This document shows positions 11,326 through 24,529 of a DNA stretch of 64,000 nt, in pieces; the first letter of the stretch is position 1; every line of letters begins with the position of its first letter. The translations under genes and the position numbers were made by a program. The notes under the pieces are model-generated. The model worked only from the letters and a program-made list of their open reading frames with translations, had not been told where the DNA came from and did no database searches. The DNA comes from Seiridium cupressi (Eukaryota > Ascomycota > Sordariomycetes > Amphisphaeriales > Sporocadaceae). The DNA lies in assembly GCA_036674765.1 (NCBI GenBank), contig JARVKI010000093.1:62001-126000 (forward strand), read 5' to 3'.

Positions 11326-13890
11326 TCACCTAGCAGGACTAGGCACCCCTTCCATGTTGCCCTGAATCAGGCTTTCCAACTCCCACGGATTCAGTGTGCT
11401 CCTGCGTCGTGAAACCGCCTTGCTAGGCCTCTTGTCACGTCTACGCTTCTCTGGCTTGAGATCTCGATCCTGCAGGCCCTCATTCGGCTTCATGAGCTCG
11501 TCCTCATCAGGGTCGGCGACCTGTATTACTGGAGGGGCTGGCATATCTCTCTTCACCGGATCCGTGCTTTCCCCTCCTTTCTTGGGTGATGTCTGTGCTG
11601 GCGCCATTGTAGTTGTCCCAGGCTTGCAACCCGTTCGAGCAGCTCTCAATTTCGCCCGCACGCGAGCTGCATCCGCTTGGCGCTCTGAAGCCTCGAGCTT
11701 GGCAGAAATGGCAGCCATCGTAATGGGGCTTTGTTGGACTGGCGGGTTATTGCGCCGCGGAAGGCGGGAATTACCCGATGGTCGGACTGGAGAGCGGTCG
11801 CGTGTGGTAGTATTGCCCGTGGATTTAGAGGTCTGCTTTTCTGTAGTAGGTGCTGTCCTCGTGGTCGCGTCCGGTGCAGAGGCCGTCCGTTTTGTTGTCT
11901 TTTTGGTGGACGATACCGGCTTGGGAGGACCGACAGGCGAAACGGCATGGTTTACGGCCTTTTTCTTGCTGGAAGCCTGTGTTGGCTGCTGTGACCGAGG
12001 AACGTGTGGTACCGGTATTTGTTGCTTTGTCTCCGTCTCCGCCTCCTGCTCCCTGTCCTTCCCTGTTTCCTGCTTCCTTTCCGGCTTCCTTTCCGGTTCC
12101 GTTGATCTAGGTGGCGGCTTCGAGAAGAGCTTGCGTGAAGGGTTCGAACGTATTGGTGATTCATACGATTCTCCGAATAGAGTGCTGTCATAAGAAGCCG
12201 TAGATGATGGTTTTAGCTGGTCCTGCATTTCTAATGCTGCTTTCAGGCTCTTGTGTGAAGGCTGAAGTCTCAACCCATGGGGTGGAGGTACTGGTGCTTC
12301 TGGTTCCCTCGTGGCGGCAGCTAGCTCCCACGTTTTCTCTTCGATGATGGTTGTAAAATCTCCTGGCTTCTTTCGATATGAATCGCTGTTGCTATTTTGA
12401 GAACCCCTGTTCACGGACGAATAAGAATCCTTTAACGGACTCAATTGTGGTGGGAAGGGCAGAGGAGGAGACTCTACGGATGTATCGGTCGATGCCTGGA
12501 GGACTTGGACATTGGGTTCATCGGCGTTGAGCTCGTCTATGTCGACATCATCCTGAAAGATACTGGAATCCTCATCCTCATCCTGTTCCTCAACTGCGTA
12601 GCCTGGTGCTGGTACCAGGTGTAATGACTCGGCACGACTCGGAGATCGGGATCGCTCAAACTGAGAGATTTCTTCTTCCTCGTCTTCTTCTTGTACACAA
12701 GACAGCTCTTGATGGTGCGTTTCGCAGTCTTGGGCGGGTTCCCTGGCGCCAGCCAAGCGCACAGGACTGAGACGTAATCCCATCTGTAATTCTTCCATGT
12801 TGACGGTCGTCCCGCTGGACGCCATACGCCTTCGCCAGCCGTCCATCATGTTGACAGCGTCTTTCCACCGAGCCTCCATCCGTTCCCACCCCTCGCGGAG
12901 CCGGACAATCTCCGTGTCACGGATCTCCACCTCTTCGATGGGCACGAAGGAAGGGTTCGTGAGTATCGTCCTAAGATGCTCCAGGATGCCCTCCAACTCG
13001 TTGGCTAGCTCTTCGGCGTTCCTGTGCGGCCGAGGAGGCGGGTTTGCGATCTGACCACCCGACCTCATGCTTTCGTCCATCGCACGATCCAGGCCGCTCA
13101 TCTCGCGTAAATTTTTGACGGTTCGATGCACCAGGTTCAAGAGTGTTGAGTTCTCCTCGCTGAGGCTCTTGGCAAGCTCGGTAAGGAATTCATTCGTCTC
13201 CATGCGTAAGCTGTATTCTTCGTCGTGTGTGCTCACACGAGTAATGCCATCGTCTGAGCCCTCTGAGCCAGTATCGCCGATGACGGTGATACTGACGACG
13301 TCGCGGTTCTTGTTGCCTCCTCGGACTCGCCCCGCATCCACTACGGCCTTCTTCAAGCTGTCGATTTGTCTGTCCCTCTTGCGGACTTCGTTGGCGCAGG
13401 CAGCGCGACTTTGCGCGACGAGAGACTTCATCTTGGCCATCTCGTCCTTGAGCTTGTGCACTGTCGACTCGGTGGACTTGACCTGGAGCCGCAGAGTGCG
13501 CTCGGTCGCGTCGGCGCCATCGAGCTTGCGCTGCGTATCTTCCAGCCTTTCCGATAACCTCGCGTTCTCTGTTGTATGTCGTTGGGCGTCGGCACGGAGG
13601 GACAGCAACGTGTTGCTTAGGGACTCGCGCTGGACTGCGTCACGCTGAGCAGAAGGGGATAACGTTTAGTCACATCTTTCTTGGACTACATATCTCGGAG
13701 ATGAACTCACATCGCGCCTTAGTATCAAGTCATTAACCACGCCCATGATTTTGCCCATGGTCGCCTGGAGCCCCGTGCCCGCGTCCGGGTCGGCAAAGTC
13801 GATGTTCTGGCCATCGCGCAGGAGGCCGCGGGATAACAATTGATTGTTGATGTACAGCGATGCTGTCTTGAGGTTGTCGGACTCGATCAT
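11326..13890 (-). CDS. Coiled-coil protein, ADIP / Msd1-like
   Basis: Two exons, 13890-13711 and 13644-11326, are joined across a 66-nt GTGAGT...CAG intron, giving 832 aa. The N-terminal 60 residues (SLYINNQLLSRGLLRDG, then LMKIMGVVNDLI-type helix) continue into a long coiled coil, about residues 60-270. This matches the afadin- and alpha-actinin-binding (ADIP/SSX2IP) family. Fungal members such as fission-yeast Msd1 and, as I recall, Aspergillus TINA anchor microtubules at the spindle pole body. The middle is acidic and serine/proline rich. The C-terminal third is basic and disordered (EKRRRDKRPSKAVSRRRS). The family call rests on the N-terminal pattern from memory, so it is moderate; the gene itself is secure. 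It is convergent with the F-box gene. Confidence 0.8.
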
Positions 13891-16703
13891 GGCGAGAGAT
13901 GACGCCCGTCGGGAACTGACGCAGATGGCAATTGGAGTGGCTTGTCACTTGTCGCTGGGGCGGCCGAGTTCCTTCATGTAGCAGCGAGCATTGGAAGCCT
14001 CTCAGCACTGAGCAAACAATATATAAAATTCTTCAATAAGAATTTGAGGCCCTGAAGCTCCACGGGAATGGCAGGGGACCGAGCTATCGACGACAGGGCT
14101 GCATGTAAATTGAGATTACCCAGGTGAACCCCGGCTCGCTGGGCAGTGGTGGAGGTTTGTCAACGAGGTCCCTGAAAGTGGCATGTTTTGGCGCCGTTGC
14201 TATGGCCCGAGTAAACAATCTTTGACCAATGCCGACAGGGGTGCGGGTTGACGTCTCCAAGCCCGACAAATCCGATGAAGATGCAGCTCGCCGCCCGACT
14301 TGGCACTAATCGCTCCCGTCACGTGGGAGCTTATCGTTGACCAGCGAGTCGACTCTGCCGTGACATGCCGTGACATGCAGGGACGGAATTGATCACAACT
14401 GCGCTCGATCAATTGTGCGATGCCATGTGTTTTGTCTGACGCTGCTTCTACATGAAGCACAGCAGCTGCCGTTGCTATGGGCCTTGCCCGTTCGTCGCCA
14501 TCTCATTGGATCGCGCAGGCGAGCCAAACAACCGAGGCCGCGGCTCTGGTTTCCGCGACCCCGACGTCGCATCTAATAGAACCGATTTGATATGGCGATC
14601 TCACCAGATTCCCAATTATTTTCATTATTTTATGCAATTGGCGCTCCAGGTAGTATGAGTTCACCTTAGTTAAGACAGCGGCAGCTTAGCCGTTGCCACA
14701 TCCACGTGCGGGCTTGCGGAAGCACAGATCACACAAGAGCCATATCGACGTCGCCGGGTACATTATGGAGTTGATGGATCCAGGGACTCCCGCTAGTTAG
14801 TTCTCGGTTGAGTCATTGCTTCGGTGGGGATTTCTAACGCAACTGACTCGACGCAGACTTTACGTAAATGCTTCTTCACCACTACTCATGGTTGGGGAGG
14901 AAAGAGATGGAGGAAAGAGATGGAGGAAAGAGATGGAGGAAAGAGATGGAGGAAAGAGATGGAGGAAAGAGATGGAGGTCGATGTCCCGTAGGTCATTAA
15001 GCTGTGCCAGCTCCTTTGTTCCCTAGCCACATAGACAGAAAAATACAAGCTTCAGAATAAAAGCCCGTATTCAGTGATCATAGGGCAGTAAAACCATTGA
15101 GGAGGCTCGCGGGTAACTTATCGCGAGTGTCCGTCCCATGAGTATGTCCGCTCGTCGCGAACATGTATCATTAGTATTCGACCGAAACCTTTGAATACAA
15201 CGCCGCCCTTCAACTTCCCGCTTATAACATTGTTGTCAAGTTTAACTTGTCTCGTTTTCGTGAGCATTGCTTCCGCTCAGGATTTGCGAAATTTGGGCCA
15301 GGACTCGAGGCCGTTATATCAAAGTCTGGGCGGAAGTCGTAGCTTGTGTTGTGCCTTAGGGACTAGTTACGATCGTCATGATTATGTAGTTTGATGATGG
15401 CTCTAATGCGGCAATGCCAGCCGTCGCAAAGTCTTTGCGCTTCCACGCGATAAGAAGCGCCGACAAATAATGATTAGGCACAATAGTCCGAATTTAAATG
15501 AGAGTCCTGCTTAGGTACTGGCAAGCTCGTATATACTTGAGTAACACGAAGAATGATTCTTCGCAAAATCAAAGCAGTCAACATCCCAACATCAAGCTCA
15601 GTGAATTTGGAAAAGCTACCTATGCACGACCCAAGAAAAGCGGAAGATGACAAGTGCCGGTTCTCAGACTTCGTGGGATTGGATCAAGTTGAGCGTGAGA
15701 TGCAGCTGAGTACTTGAAAATGAATCCTTGGACACTTTTGTCGTTACGTTGCCTTCCCTTCAACTCCAATTCATACCCAGAGATACACCGAGAGTTTAGG
15801 GGCGCTATTGAAACGAGCTGGCCATTAACACTTAGTTAGCAGATCGCTTTCGCTTCTTGTTCAATAGAATGTCTATTATTTTGGGAGCAACAACGGCGCA
15901 CACCATAGGCAGCAGTTTCTTCTGACCTGGAGTTCTCTGTACCTTGCTCTGAAATATTGGAATCAAGTGCTGTGTAGACGGACAATGCAAGCGTGGTAAC
16001 ACATGCTGAGAAAGTACCGTAAGTATTCCGTTTGCTACTCGGAATGCCATTGGGCAGTGCTGTTCAATGGCTCGTTACATACAACCTCATTTTTCGGTGT
16101 TGAACACTTAGCTGAACAATGGTCTGCTTCAGCGTCCTGGGAATAGATGTGTGAATTGACGAAGAAAAGCGAAGGAGGTGTTTGCACTTGGAAATTGTCG
16201 GAAAAGTAGTTATTTCAGGTTGTATTTAGGTTCTGATCTTTAGATTAGTGATATAATGACAAACGGTCGTCGCTTTATCATAGACGAACCCGACACTACA
16301 AACACCTGCAGATGCGCCTTCCGCCAGGCAATCGATACTTGTGACCTATCTAGCACGCAGTATACGCAGGGTGGTGCTGTATAATTAGACGTGCTTTATG
16401 GGAATTGATCCCAATATTATTGACGAAAACATACTCTAGTGGTAAAAGCAAAGCGAAAAATTCCTTAGAAGAAATAGCTCTGGTTCCAAAGAGCTTATAG
16501 AACGAATTGCGCAGTACGTGCTAGCCAGCGTAGAACTTCAGTTGGGAGTGCAACTGGCTGCTGATCTCCAGTTGTTCATTAATATAGGACTGACGAATAC
16601 TGTCTGGTCGTTACTGATACGTATTATAAATTATGATACGATTTTAAGCCACGTCTACTATTCAGTGTTCTTTAGTGGAATATATCTCTATGTTTCTCTC
16701 GTA
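13891..16703. other. AT-rich gene-poor interval
   Basis: About 2.8 kb without a supported gene. It contains the 13-bp minisatellite (14896-14978) and frequent AT-rich patches. A 72-codon minus-strand ATG frame at 16050-15832 with a basic tail (NKKRKRS) is open, but nothing recognisable supports it. Confidence 0.45.
14896..14978. repeat. 13-bp minisatellite, six copies
   Basis: The unit GGAGGAAAGAGAT occurs six times in perfect tandem (14896-14973), followed by a partial GGAGG. The array is purine-only on the plus strand. It is intergenic, between the ADIP-like gene and the lectin relic. Confidence 0.95.
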
Positions 16704-18234
16704 TTATGGATAAACTATTGCGACGTAATGCAATTTCGACGGGTCCGAGTCATCTACTGTAAATTCTAGGATTTTGTCATTATAAATACCATATAACACG
16801 GCATCGTGCGTCATAGAAATGCTTGTAAAATTGACATTCTCCGGGGCCCCCTCCAGTGTTATGGAGCTGAGGGTATTGCTTGTGCTATCATCCCACCAGG
16901 TGCCCCGAAGTGTCCCATCACCCAAGAGCACGTAGCTCAGCGTTATCGACCAACCTCGCCACTTGGAGACCACGACATGCTCCAAAGTTGCTGGGGCGGG
17001 GACGTTGGTGATGATTGAGGTGGCTGTGTTTCATTTCTGGCGTTAGTCATTGAGTCGGGGTCAATGAAGTATGTGCCGCGGGGGTTTCACTGAATTGAAG
17101 AAAAGCATACCATCCGTAGAGCCCCACACGTGGTCGTCGGTATACTTTGTCACCCGCACGTCCCGCTCCGTCCCAGAGAAGTAGCGCTGAGACACCAAGC
17201 CCATGGCGCCCTCGTCACCCTGGTATTGCGTGACCAGAGCGAGGCTCGTAGACGCCATTACTTCATTGTCATTTACCGCCAGCTCCCTCGCAGACCAGGC
17301 ACTACTATAATTCGTCGTTATGACAGCGCCATCCTCTTGGCGCTGGAAAGCCACAATCTAGCCTGCTGTGCAAAAGTCCAGGTTGCAGGAGCATACACTA
17401 TCGGCCGTGCCGCAGCCCTTCACCGTGGCGGCCAGTCGCGAGCCCGGGTAGGTATACAGTGTATTATTCAAGGTGTAGTTTTGCCAAAGGTCCGGGCTGC
17501 TGACCATGTCCGAGCAGTACAAAGACCGGATTAGGCTACTGCTGTCGATAAGGAAGAGTTCAACCTGGCGACCAAGCGCCGTGGCCGCGAGGGCGGTTCC
17601 CAGCGGCACATTGATGGTCGTGGCCCACGTGTTGTTTTGCGAATCCCAACGCCTCTCGATAATGTTGTTGTACGGGTCCTGGAAGAAGAGTATGCGGTGG
17701 TTGTACCCGCTCGGATCAGTGAAGTTTACCGCCGAAAAAGACGAGTTGCTCAATGTGTTGGAACCATCTGACGTTGTCCCCGTGCCGTTACTGGCCAATC
17801 CATCATCTCCAGGGTGCTTTTTTTGTCGTTGAAACACTGACTGTGGTACCTACAACCACGCCAATGATGACTACGACAATAAAACCAAGTAGTATTAGGA
17901 ATGCACGTCGCCCAAGTCCACAAATCTTCGACCGCTGTTCCACACCCTTCTCGTCGCCGGGAGCTGCTGCTGGGGTAGCTGGGCTCAACCCATGCAACGG
18001 TCCACCTTGACCGTATTCTGGATTGAAGGGCTCCGGTGCATTGGCGCCTGCCCAGGTGTCGTGGTTCCCTACTTCGGGATACCCTAACTGCTCTCCTGGC
18101 ACGAGTTCTGGGTATTGCGATTGCTTCCCGGGACCAACTTCAGGGTCCTGCGAATAAGGTCTGACGAATATCTTTTCTGCGGAGTGATTGGGATGTTGCT
18201 TGGGAACAACCTCGAGAGCGCTATAGGGCTCCAT
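16704..18234 (-). pseudogene. Membrane-anchored fucose-lectin-like protein, broken
   Basis: Family pattern: a cytosolic proline-rich leader starting MEPYSALEVVP, one transmembrane helix (FLILLGFIVVVIIGVVVG) and an extracellular lectin-propeller region with repeated blades such as RILFFQDPYNNIIERRW. The ATG at 18234 fits the family start. The exons 18234-17111 and 17023-16704, separated by an 87-nt GTATGC...CAG intron with a GACTAAC branch, would encode about 480 aa. Two lesions break it. A run of seven A (plus-strand T at 17818-17824) shifts the frame by +1 just after the transmembrane segment. A TAG at 17360-17358 falls in frame after CTAG, before the frame resumes with IVAFQRQEDG; TAG in place of CAG (Gln) would be a C-to-T transition. 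The downstream blades remain open, so decay looks recent. Confidence 0.8.
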
Positions 18235-20437
18235 GCTGCTACGAATCTTCACGAGCGATTACTCCGCTTGGCGAGACGCCTGGTGCGGTCAGTTGATGAT
18301 TGAGAGCTTGTATCACGTATGGACATTATGAGTGCGGAATGAAGAATTGAGGAGGCAGATCAGGCTCGGTAAGGGAATGTTGATGGCTGCTTATCAACAG
18401 ATGCAAAGGAGTGGCGTAGTCGACTATGGCCCACATTCTTAAAATACACCCGGCAAGGCCTGAATGTATTGTCAAGCGGTGAGATTTACTCTCTGACCTG
18501 TACAGGTGCATGGGCTATAACTTTCCGTGTCATAAGCGGCGTAGAAGTGGTCCGTTCGGGCTTATGTAGGTAGGCATGTATCTGCGGTGTTGTGTGTCTT
18601 TCATATCGGTTGTTCACTATACCTCCAAGGTTGCGCTTGATAAGGAGTTCGCCCGGAATCCCCACAACCCCATTTTATAGCACTTCGAGACTAACCCCAC
18701 AGCGTAAGCCGCTGTAAACATGAAGCCACCAATCGATTCGTCCGCGATGACATCAACGCTGCAGGGCTATAGGAGGTCAGAGCGGGAAACTGCGGGAAAC
18801 TGCACACTTCTAAGGCGCACTAATTTCGCAACAATATAACTCAACAATATAATATAACTAATTTAAAATTTTTTTTTTAAAAAATAAAAAATCCGCCAAG
18901 ATTATGGGATATAAAGTAATCGATCCAAATATGAAGGTTGAAAAGTTTTACGATTTTCTCTCAACTTCTATTATAGATACTGGTTGAATTCTTACCGGAA
19001 TATGTGGGGAAGTTTGCAGTTTCCTGCTCTGACCTCTGGCTGTTACCATACTGCCAAGTCACTAAAACTGCTAATAAACCAATTACTGCGGCTAGGAATT
19101 GCAAGAAACGTGGTGTTGACAATAATAGTGCACATCGGTACGAAGTTTTAAGCCTAAGCCTGGTTATCACTCCGTGGGATACAAAACCCAACTACATAGC
19201 TTTTAACAGCAGTTATGATAACTCGGCCTCTACGACGCCCGAACTATCTACTCTCTAGGGAAGCTCTCCTGTTCCACCCAGCAGGAACTTAGTGGCCAGT
19301 GCTATTCCATGAGATCCCGAAGATAACGTCCAAGCAATCTGTTAAGGAAGAGGCAGCGACAACTGTTGTTGGCGAGTTGAATCTTCATCACCCAAAGCTT
19401 ATCAGCAACTGGTTCATCAAGTCCGACAGCATACATATACTTCCGTCGCGGTCGTCGGTTTGTCTCTCAAATAGACGCATAGAGCGTCGGACTGTTGTTA
19501 ATAGAATAGGTTTGGCATATACGTTCCGAGGAGAACGCAGGGAATGTAGTTCAAAAGGTGAAATCGTACAGCCGTTCGGAGTTGGGTCGAAAAGATAGAA
19601 TCAAGGTTCTTCAGTAAGTGTGCTCATGTTTCTCTAACAAATGGAAATACTAAAACGAATGCTAGAAGATTGAGTCCAGAAAAACGTCCGAAGTAGCCAG
19701 ATGCACTTATGCTGTTGCTTATGTATACTTCAATATGTCAGAGGTTCTTCCCACAGCGGCAAACTAGACACCAGACGTTCCTCGTGAGTGAGGTTATGAC
19801 AGAGCGGTAAAAATCAAGTTGACAGATTTTATGCAAGATCAATTCTAGATCTCTAAATCATTCGTGCCAGCACCCCACTTCTCGTTGATCCAGAGGAAAG
19901 CTGACGCAAATGAGTAGACTTATAGAAGAACTAGAATTGGGAAAACCTTACAGGCTCACTTCTCGATAGCCAACAAAAAGGACACTTGACCTAAATTACG
20001 TCAGAAAGGCATGAGAACGTCAATGAGCTGCTATCGAACGACACCCGGCCATTTTTCTAGTTGTTATCTCTCCGTAGGTAAGTACTGCCGATGTAACGGA
20101 AATGCTTGACTCTTCTCTTCATCGTCTGCTCTCTCTCTCTCTTCTTAATTTTAGATTTTTTATATTCCTGTTTGTTTCTCATTTACTCTATAAACCGCTT
20201 GATTTCTAAGTAGCCTAAGCACGAGCTGTAGTCCTATAAAATCCACAACACATGCATTGGAAGGAAACACACGCCGGAGCTTATATGCCATTTTCTCGAC
20301 TTTGATAAAATAGCAGCTTATTTACTTACAAGGCCTCCAAGTTACTCCGAGCCAATTTCCTTGACATTTTTGCTGACGTCCTCCACGCTTTCTGCCTCCG
20401 GCTTTATTCGTTCTAATGCAACAAAAAATCAGCTGGG
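18235..20437. other. AT-rich gene-poor interval
   Basis: No supported gene. There is an A/T-only patch around 18838-18890 and a CT-rich tract around 20120-20150. Frames in this region are short and lack conserved motifs. It could contain degraded repeat DNA, but I recognise no element ends. Confidence 0.4.
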
Positions 20438-23400
20438 TTATACGACATTTGGGAAGGGCACAAAATGTGGCCACCTACCGCGTGAAGAAGCCACGGGTTC
20501 CTCATCATTTCCGTTCGACCGCGAGCCTGCATCATGGGCGGGAACAACGACCTCGCTCACCTCGTTGGAAGGCTGCGCATGATCCTGGTTCAAAGTATCG
20601 TGTGCCTCCCCTGGTTGTGGGGCCGCGGAGTCGTAGGTCTCTCCACTTGTGGGCCTGAGGTTATATACTCCATTCCTCTTGCTGTTGGCCCCAGTCCATC
20701 CAGAATTGTATTGCTTCCTTCCCTCATTCGGTGTCATCTCTGCGGATGGGCTCCTGTCATGTTCCAATCGGACATTTTGCTTTGCGGTGGAAGGACTGGA
20801 ATCATTGTCCCCAGCTTCCAGAGAGGCATCCAGGCTTTGTTCCTCCGCATCGCCATTCGACCAGCCGTCCTTTTCCTCACTGCTGGATGAATCCGTATCT
20901 CTTGAACTAAGATGATCTTTCACGGAGGGAAGAGAATCGGAGGAAGAAGGATGGTCGACTTGGATAACGCGTGGTGGGAAACGGCGACGCTTGATGCGCC
21001 AGATTCGCCCTCTAGGGAGTCTCATCGGTACTGGTGGAGGTTCCATGGAGTCTGTTGAGCGACTTCTTTCCCGGATCTCAGCTCTAGATCGCAGCTCCTG
21101 GAGATCATTGCGGACTTCGCGCAGTTGTTCCATGAGCTCAATCCCTTGCTTCTCGCGCAGCATGTCCTCACTGGCTTGCTCCTTGTATCTTTCCACGGCC
21201 TCCTTTTCGACCCTTTTGCGCTGCTCCTCTTCTGCTCGCGCCTTTAGCTCTTCAAGTATCTTCTCTGCCGTTAACCTCTGCCTCACCTCTGCCTCCAGAT
21301 CTTCGCGCTTCCTCGACTTTCGGAGCTCTTTCTGTTTCCTCTGATGCGCCTTGAGATCATGTTCTTTTTCTTCGTACTCATCCAGTATCTCTCTCCGTCG
21401 CGCATTCTCGCTCTGTCTAAGTTTCTCAGCTTGTCTAGCCATAACCGTCTGTTGCATTGTTCGAAGCTCTTCGAGTTGTTCCCGTATGCGTTCTATCTCG
21501 TAGTCCTTCTCTCTGGCTGCCCTTCGCTCGACAGATCTTTTACGATAATGCGGAGCTCCTGACTTATGCTCGCCATGTGCCTGTTGTCGACTGTAACGCC
21601 CCCTCCGCATATCTCTCATCCCATCCAAGGACCCATCCCTAACATGACTCGGTATTCTCTTGAATTTCTCTTGGGCTGTATCTTCTCTTTGGATGGCTCC
21701 AAGTTCGTCCGTCTTCCCAGGCCAGTCTTCGATCACGATTTCGTCGAATTCAGGTACGTCTCGCACCCGTCTTTCCCGCTCTTCGGCTCTGAGCCCCAGT
21801 TCTGCCTCTTTGCGCTCTCCGGGTGTCGTGATGGTTTTCTTCAAACGATCCAGACGTTTCAAGTTAATGTCCGGCATTTTCTCTTCAAGCATTTCCAGCG
21901 CATGCGGAGCAATATATTTGGAACAGTCGAGCGCCAGATCCATAGCTTTCCTCGCTTCCGGCCCTTCACCCTCGATCGATCGTAGCAACAGGCTCATGGT
22001 AAGAATTTCTTGCGCATTGAGACAACCCTGTAACACTGAATCGAAACATGTTTCTCTGAGTTCGTGTTTGAACTCCTCCATTGATGATTTCGAATCGACA
22101 ATGAGGTATTTCGACACAAGTGTATGTGAGTAGCTTTTGAAGTCGCCCTGGACAGATTTCTGGAGTGTGCAAAGGTCTTCAAAAATTTTCATTGGACTCT
22201 TGGAAAGTCGCATCAGCGTCCTCAGAGCCGTCGACTCGGTTTTGTATGCCCCAAGTCTCTTTGCCATCTTGAGGACCATTTCGATGGGATTTCGATATTT
22301 AGGATCCGCATCATCGAGCCTCCATCCCGGATTCTCAGTTTCCACTGGAATGTATTCGGGCAAGTCAAAATTGGGACAGGTATTGATACCGGGGTGTGAC
22401 TCAAAGTGCTCATTGAAACCTTCGGCTCGCCTCTTGTCTTTCAGGATAGCGAACTGGACCTTTGTTAGCATCCAGTTTATAAACGGCTCGGTCTTCATTG
22501 CTTCTGGGTCAGATTCAATGATGGAGTGCGCAAGCGAAGTAGACATGGCCATGGGGTCCTCTAGCAGGTCGTCTATTTCGTAGTGTTTGATGGGGTATGT
22601 TGCAGATACCGCTCTGAGCATATCTAATAGAGCTAGATTCGTCGAAGTATCACTTCCCTGGACTGGTGCTTTCCAATCGGATATCAAAGCTTGTAAGGGT
22701 CTGCGGATATCGGTCGTATCAACAAAGTGTCCAATGGCTTTTTCAGGACCCTCAGCAGCAACTACGGAGATAAATATGTCGTGAAAGTCCCAAATACGGC
22801 CCTGCCTGAGTAGATCTGCGTATAAGCTCTGGTAGAATGACGATGGGAAAAGATTTGCGAGTTGTCTTCGTAACCAGTCCGATTGCAAATAAACGTGGGT
22901 ATATGTGCATGTCATGTCCAAGAGTAGAACAAGCATTTTGATCTAGTAGTCGTGGTTAGCGTTCACACATTCAAATTGTTGATTTTCATACCTGTGTCGA
23001 GCCAACAGGTCGCTCACCAGACGTGATCGTGCGGTGTAGCATGCTCAGAGCCTTGGGGATGATGCTGAATGCCTCCGGAGACACGGGTGGTTTGAAGCGA
23101 GCTCTTTCCACTTGCATTAGCTTCCAATAGGTGTTCAGAAATCGTCCCTCATCGTTGTCCAGAAGATGGTTGTCGAGGTTAAAAACAGAGCCTCTTTCCA
23201 ATTCCGAAAAAGAGTTGTAATCTTTTTTCTCAAGCAGCATTTCAGCGTACTGAATAAGTACATATGGGTTATCTTGGTGCTCTTTCAAGTTCTGGCTGAA
23301 ATACTGCCCAGCTGAAGCAAAGTCCCCCCATCTTCGGAGGCGGCAAAACTCCTCGAGATACTCGTCGATATCGTCTTGAAGAGGCAATTTCAGGTGGATG

Positions 23401-24017
23401 GTGAGATCAGAATTTCGCGATGGGTCCCATACAGCTTGAACCCCTCTCCTCGACAAAGTGCCCTGGGCACTCGAGGGCTCTCGGATGCTAGAGATCTTGT
23501 GGGGGCCTTTCGTACGATTAATGCCTTTGGTGTCGTCATGTCTCCGACGGTGCTTGTGACCACGCCTGCGGCTCTTCCGCCTCGCACCGTCAGAGTCAGT
23601 GTCGCTTGAGGAACCATCATTGCTAGAAGAGTTCCAGGTATGTATATAGTTGTTGATTTGCACGGGTACAGGAGCTGGGGTACGAGCCCTGGTACCAGTT
23701 GGGGGTGGCGGTGATGGTGACGAAGACCCGAAGCCATGACCACGAATATACATAGGGGTTCGCTTATGCGAAACGCGTTCGTGAGAGCCATCTCTGATCG
23801 CCATAGAGGCACGAGAAGGCGACTGTCTATCGAACCTCCCGATTCGACGTTCATCACTGTGGCGATTGTCTTCGTAACGACCGACCTCCCTTCTCGGACG
23901 TCGCGAGACGATAACATCGGATGGCCTCATATCTCGGTGTTCCTCCAGATACAATCGAGCAGCCTGTCGCTCTCTCCCCACATCGTCCAAGTCCAGCCCT
24001 GCGAGAGGCGTCGCCAT
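20438..24017 (-). CDS. Conserved fungal protein of unknown function, charged coiled coil
   Basis: Two exons, 24017-22992 and 22942-20438, separated by a 49-nt GTATGA...TAG intron with a GCTAAC branch, give 1176 aa. The N-terminal third is disordered and Arg/Ser rich (RRKSRRRGHKHRRRHDD, a likely nuclear signal) with a proline run. The centre is an alpha-helical domain with regular Leu/Trp spacing (LPLQDDIDEYLEEFCRLRRW onwards, about residues 200-560), which could be TPR-like. A long Glu/Arg coiled coil follows (about 700-900), and the tail is acidic and serine rich. I do not recognise a named family. The start is the first in-frame ATG; upstream codons lack one. An alternative last intron (20478-20433) would replace the final residues by ADFLLH. 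It is divergent from the next gene. Confidence 0.8.
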
Positions 24018-24529
24018 CAGCTCGGACAACTTCCGATATGAAGCGTACAAAACACCAATGGTTGATAGTGGTGAATTGAGGACAAAATGTCCCAAAGATG
24101 ATCGTAAGACATACCCAACTAGGATAAAACTGGGCTTGGAAGAAAGTAACGGAAGGCTTGAGAGCACAGAGCGGTGGGCAGCAGCGGAGTCGTAGCGGCT
24201 GATTGCTTCTCTGGTCGGGCGCTCTTATCCCGTGTGGCCATACCGAGTCCGCACACTGCTGCAGCTTATTCTAATACAAGGGAATTATCCATGGATGGTT
24301 ACACATATGGCGTAGTTCGGCTGCCTTTGTAGAGGGGCTGTGCTGCACAGATCAGGTTTAGTGCTGTCACCTTGCATGGGCGGCACAATCGAGGCACGGG
24401 CTGGCCATGGAAGTATGTGCTGAGAGAGAGATTGAAAAGTGTGCCTCAGCCTGGTGCTGCTGCACACCGTGTTCTCTCCAATTCCGGGTCCAACCCAACC
24501 GGTTGGTTTCATGAAAGACAGAAATCACG
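24018..24529. promoter_or_regulatory. Divergent promoter region
   Basis: 512 bases separate the start codons of two genes of unknown function on opposite strands, so it must hold both promoters. No clear TATA box or recognisable operator was identified. Confidence 0.4.

Noticed and set aside
15191..15394. Frame resembling a signal peptide
   Set aside because: It begins with TTG, not ATG, and the part after the hydrophobic stretch has no conserved pattern.
15832..16050. 72-aa minus-strand ATG frame with basic tail
   Set aside because: No family recognised and no neighbouring exon; could be real but not supportable.
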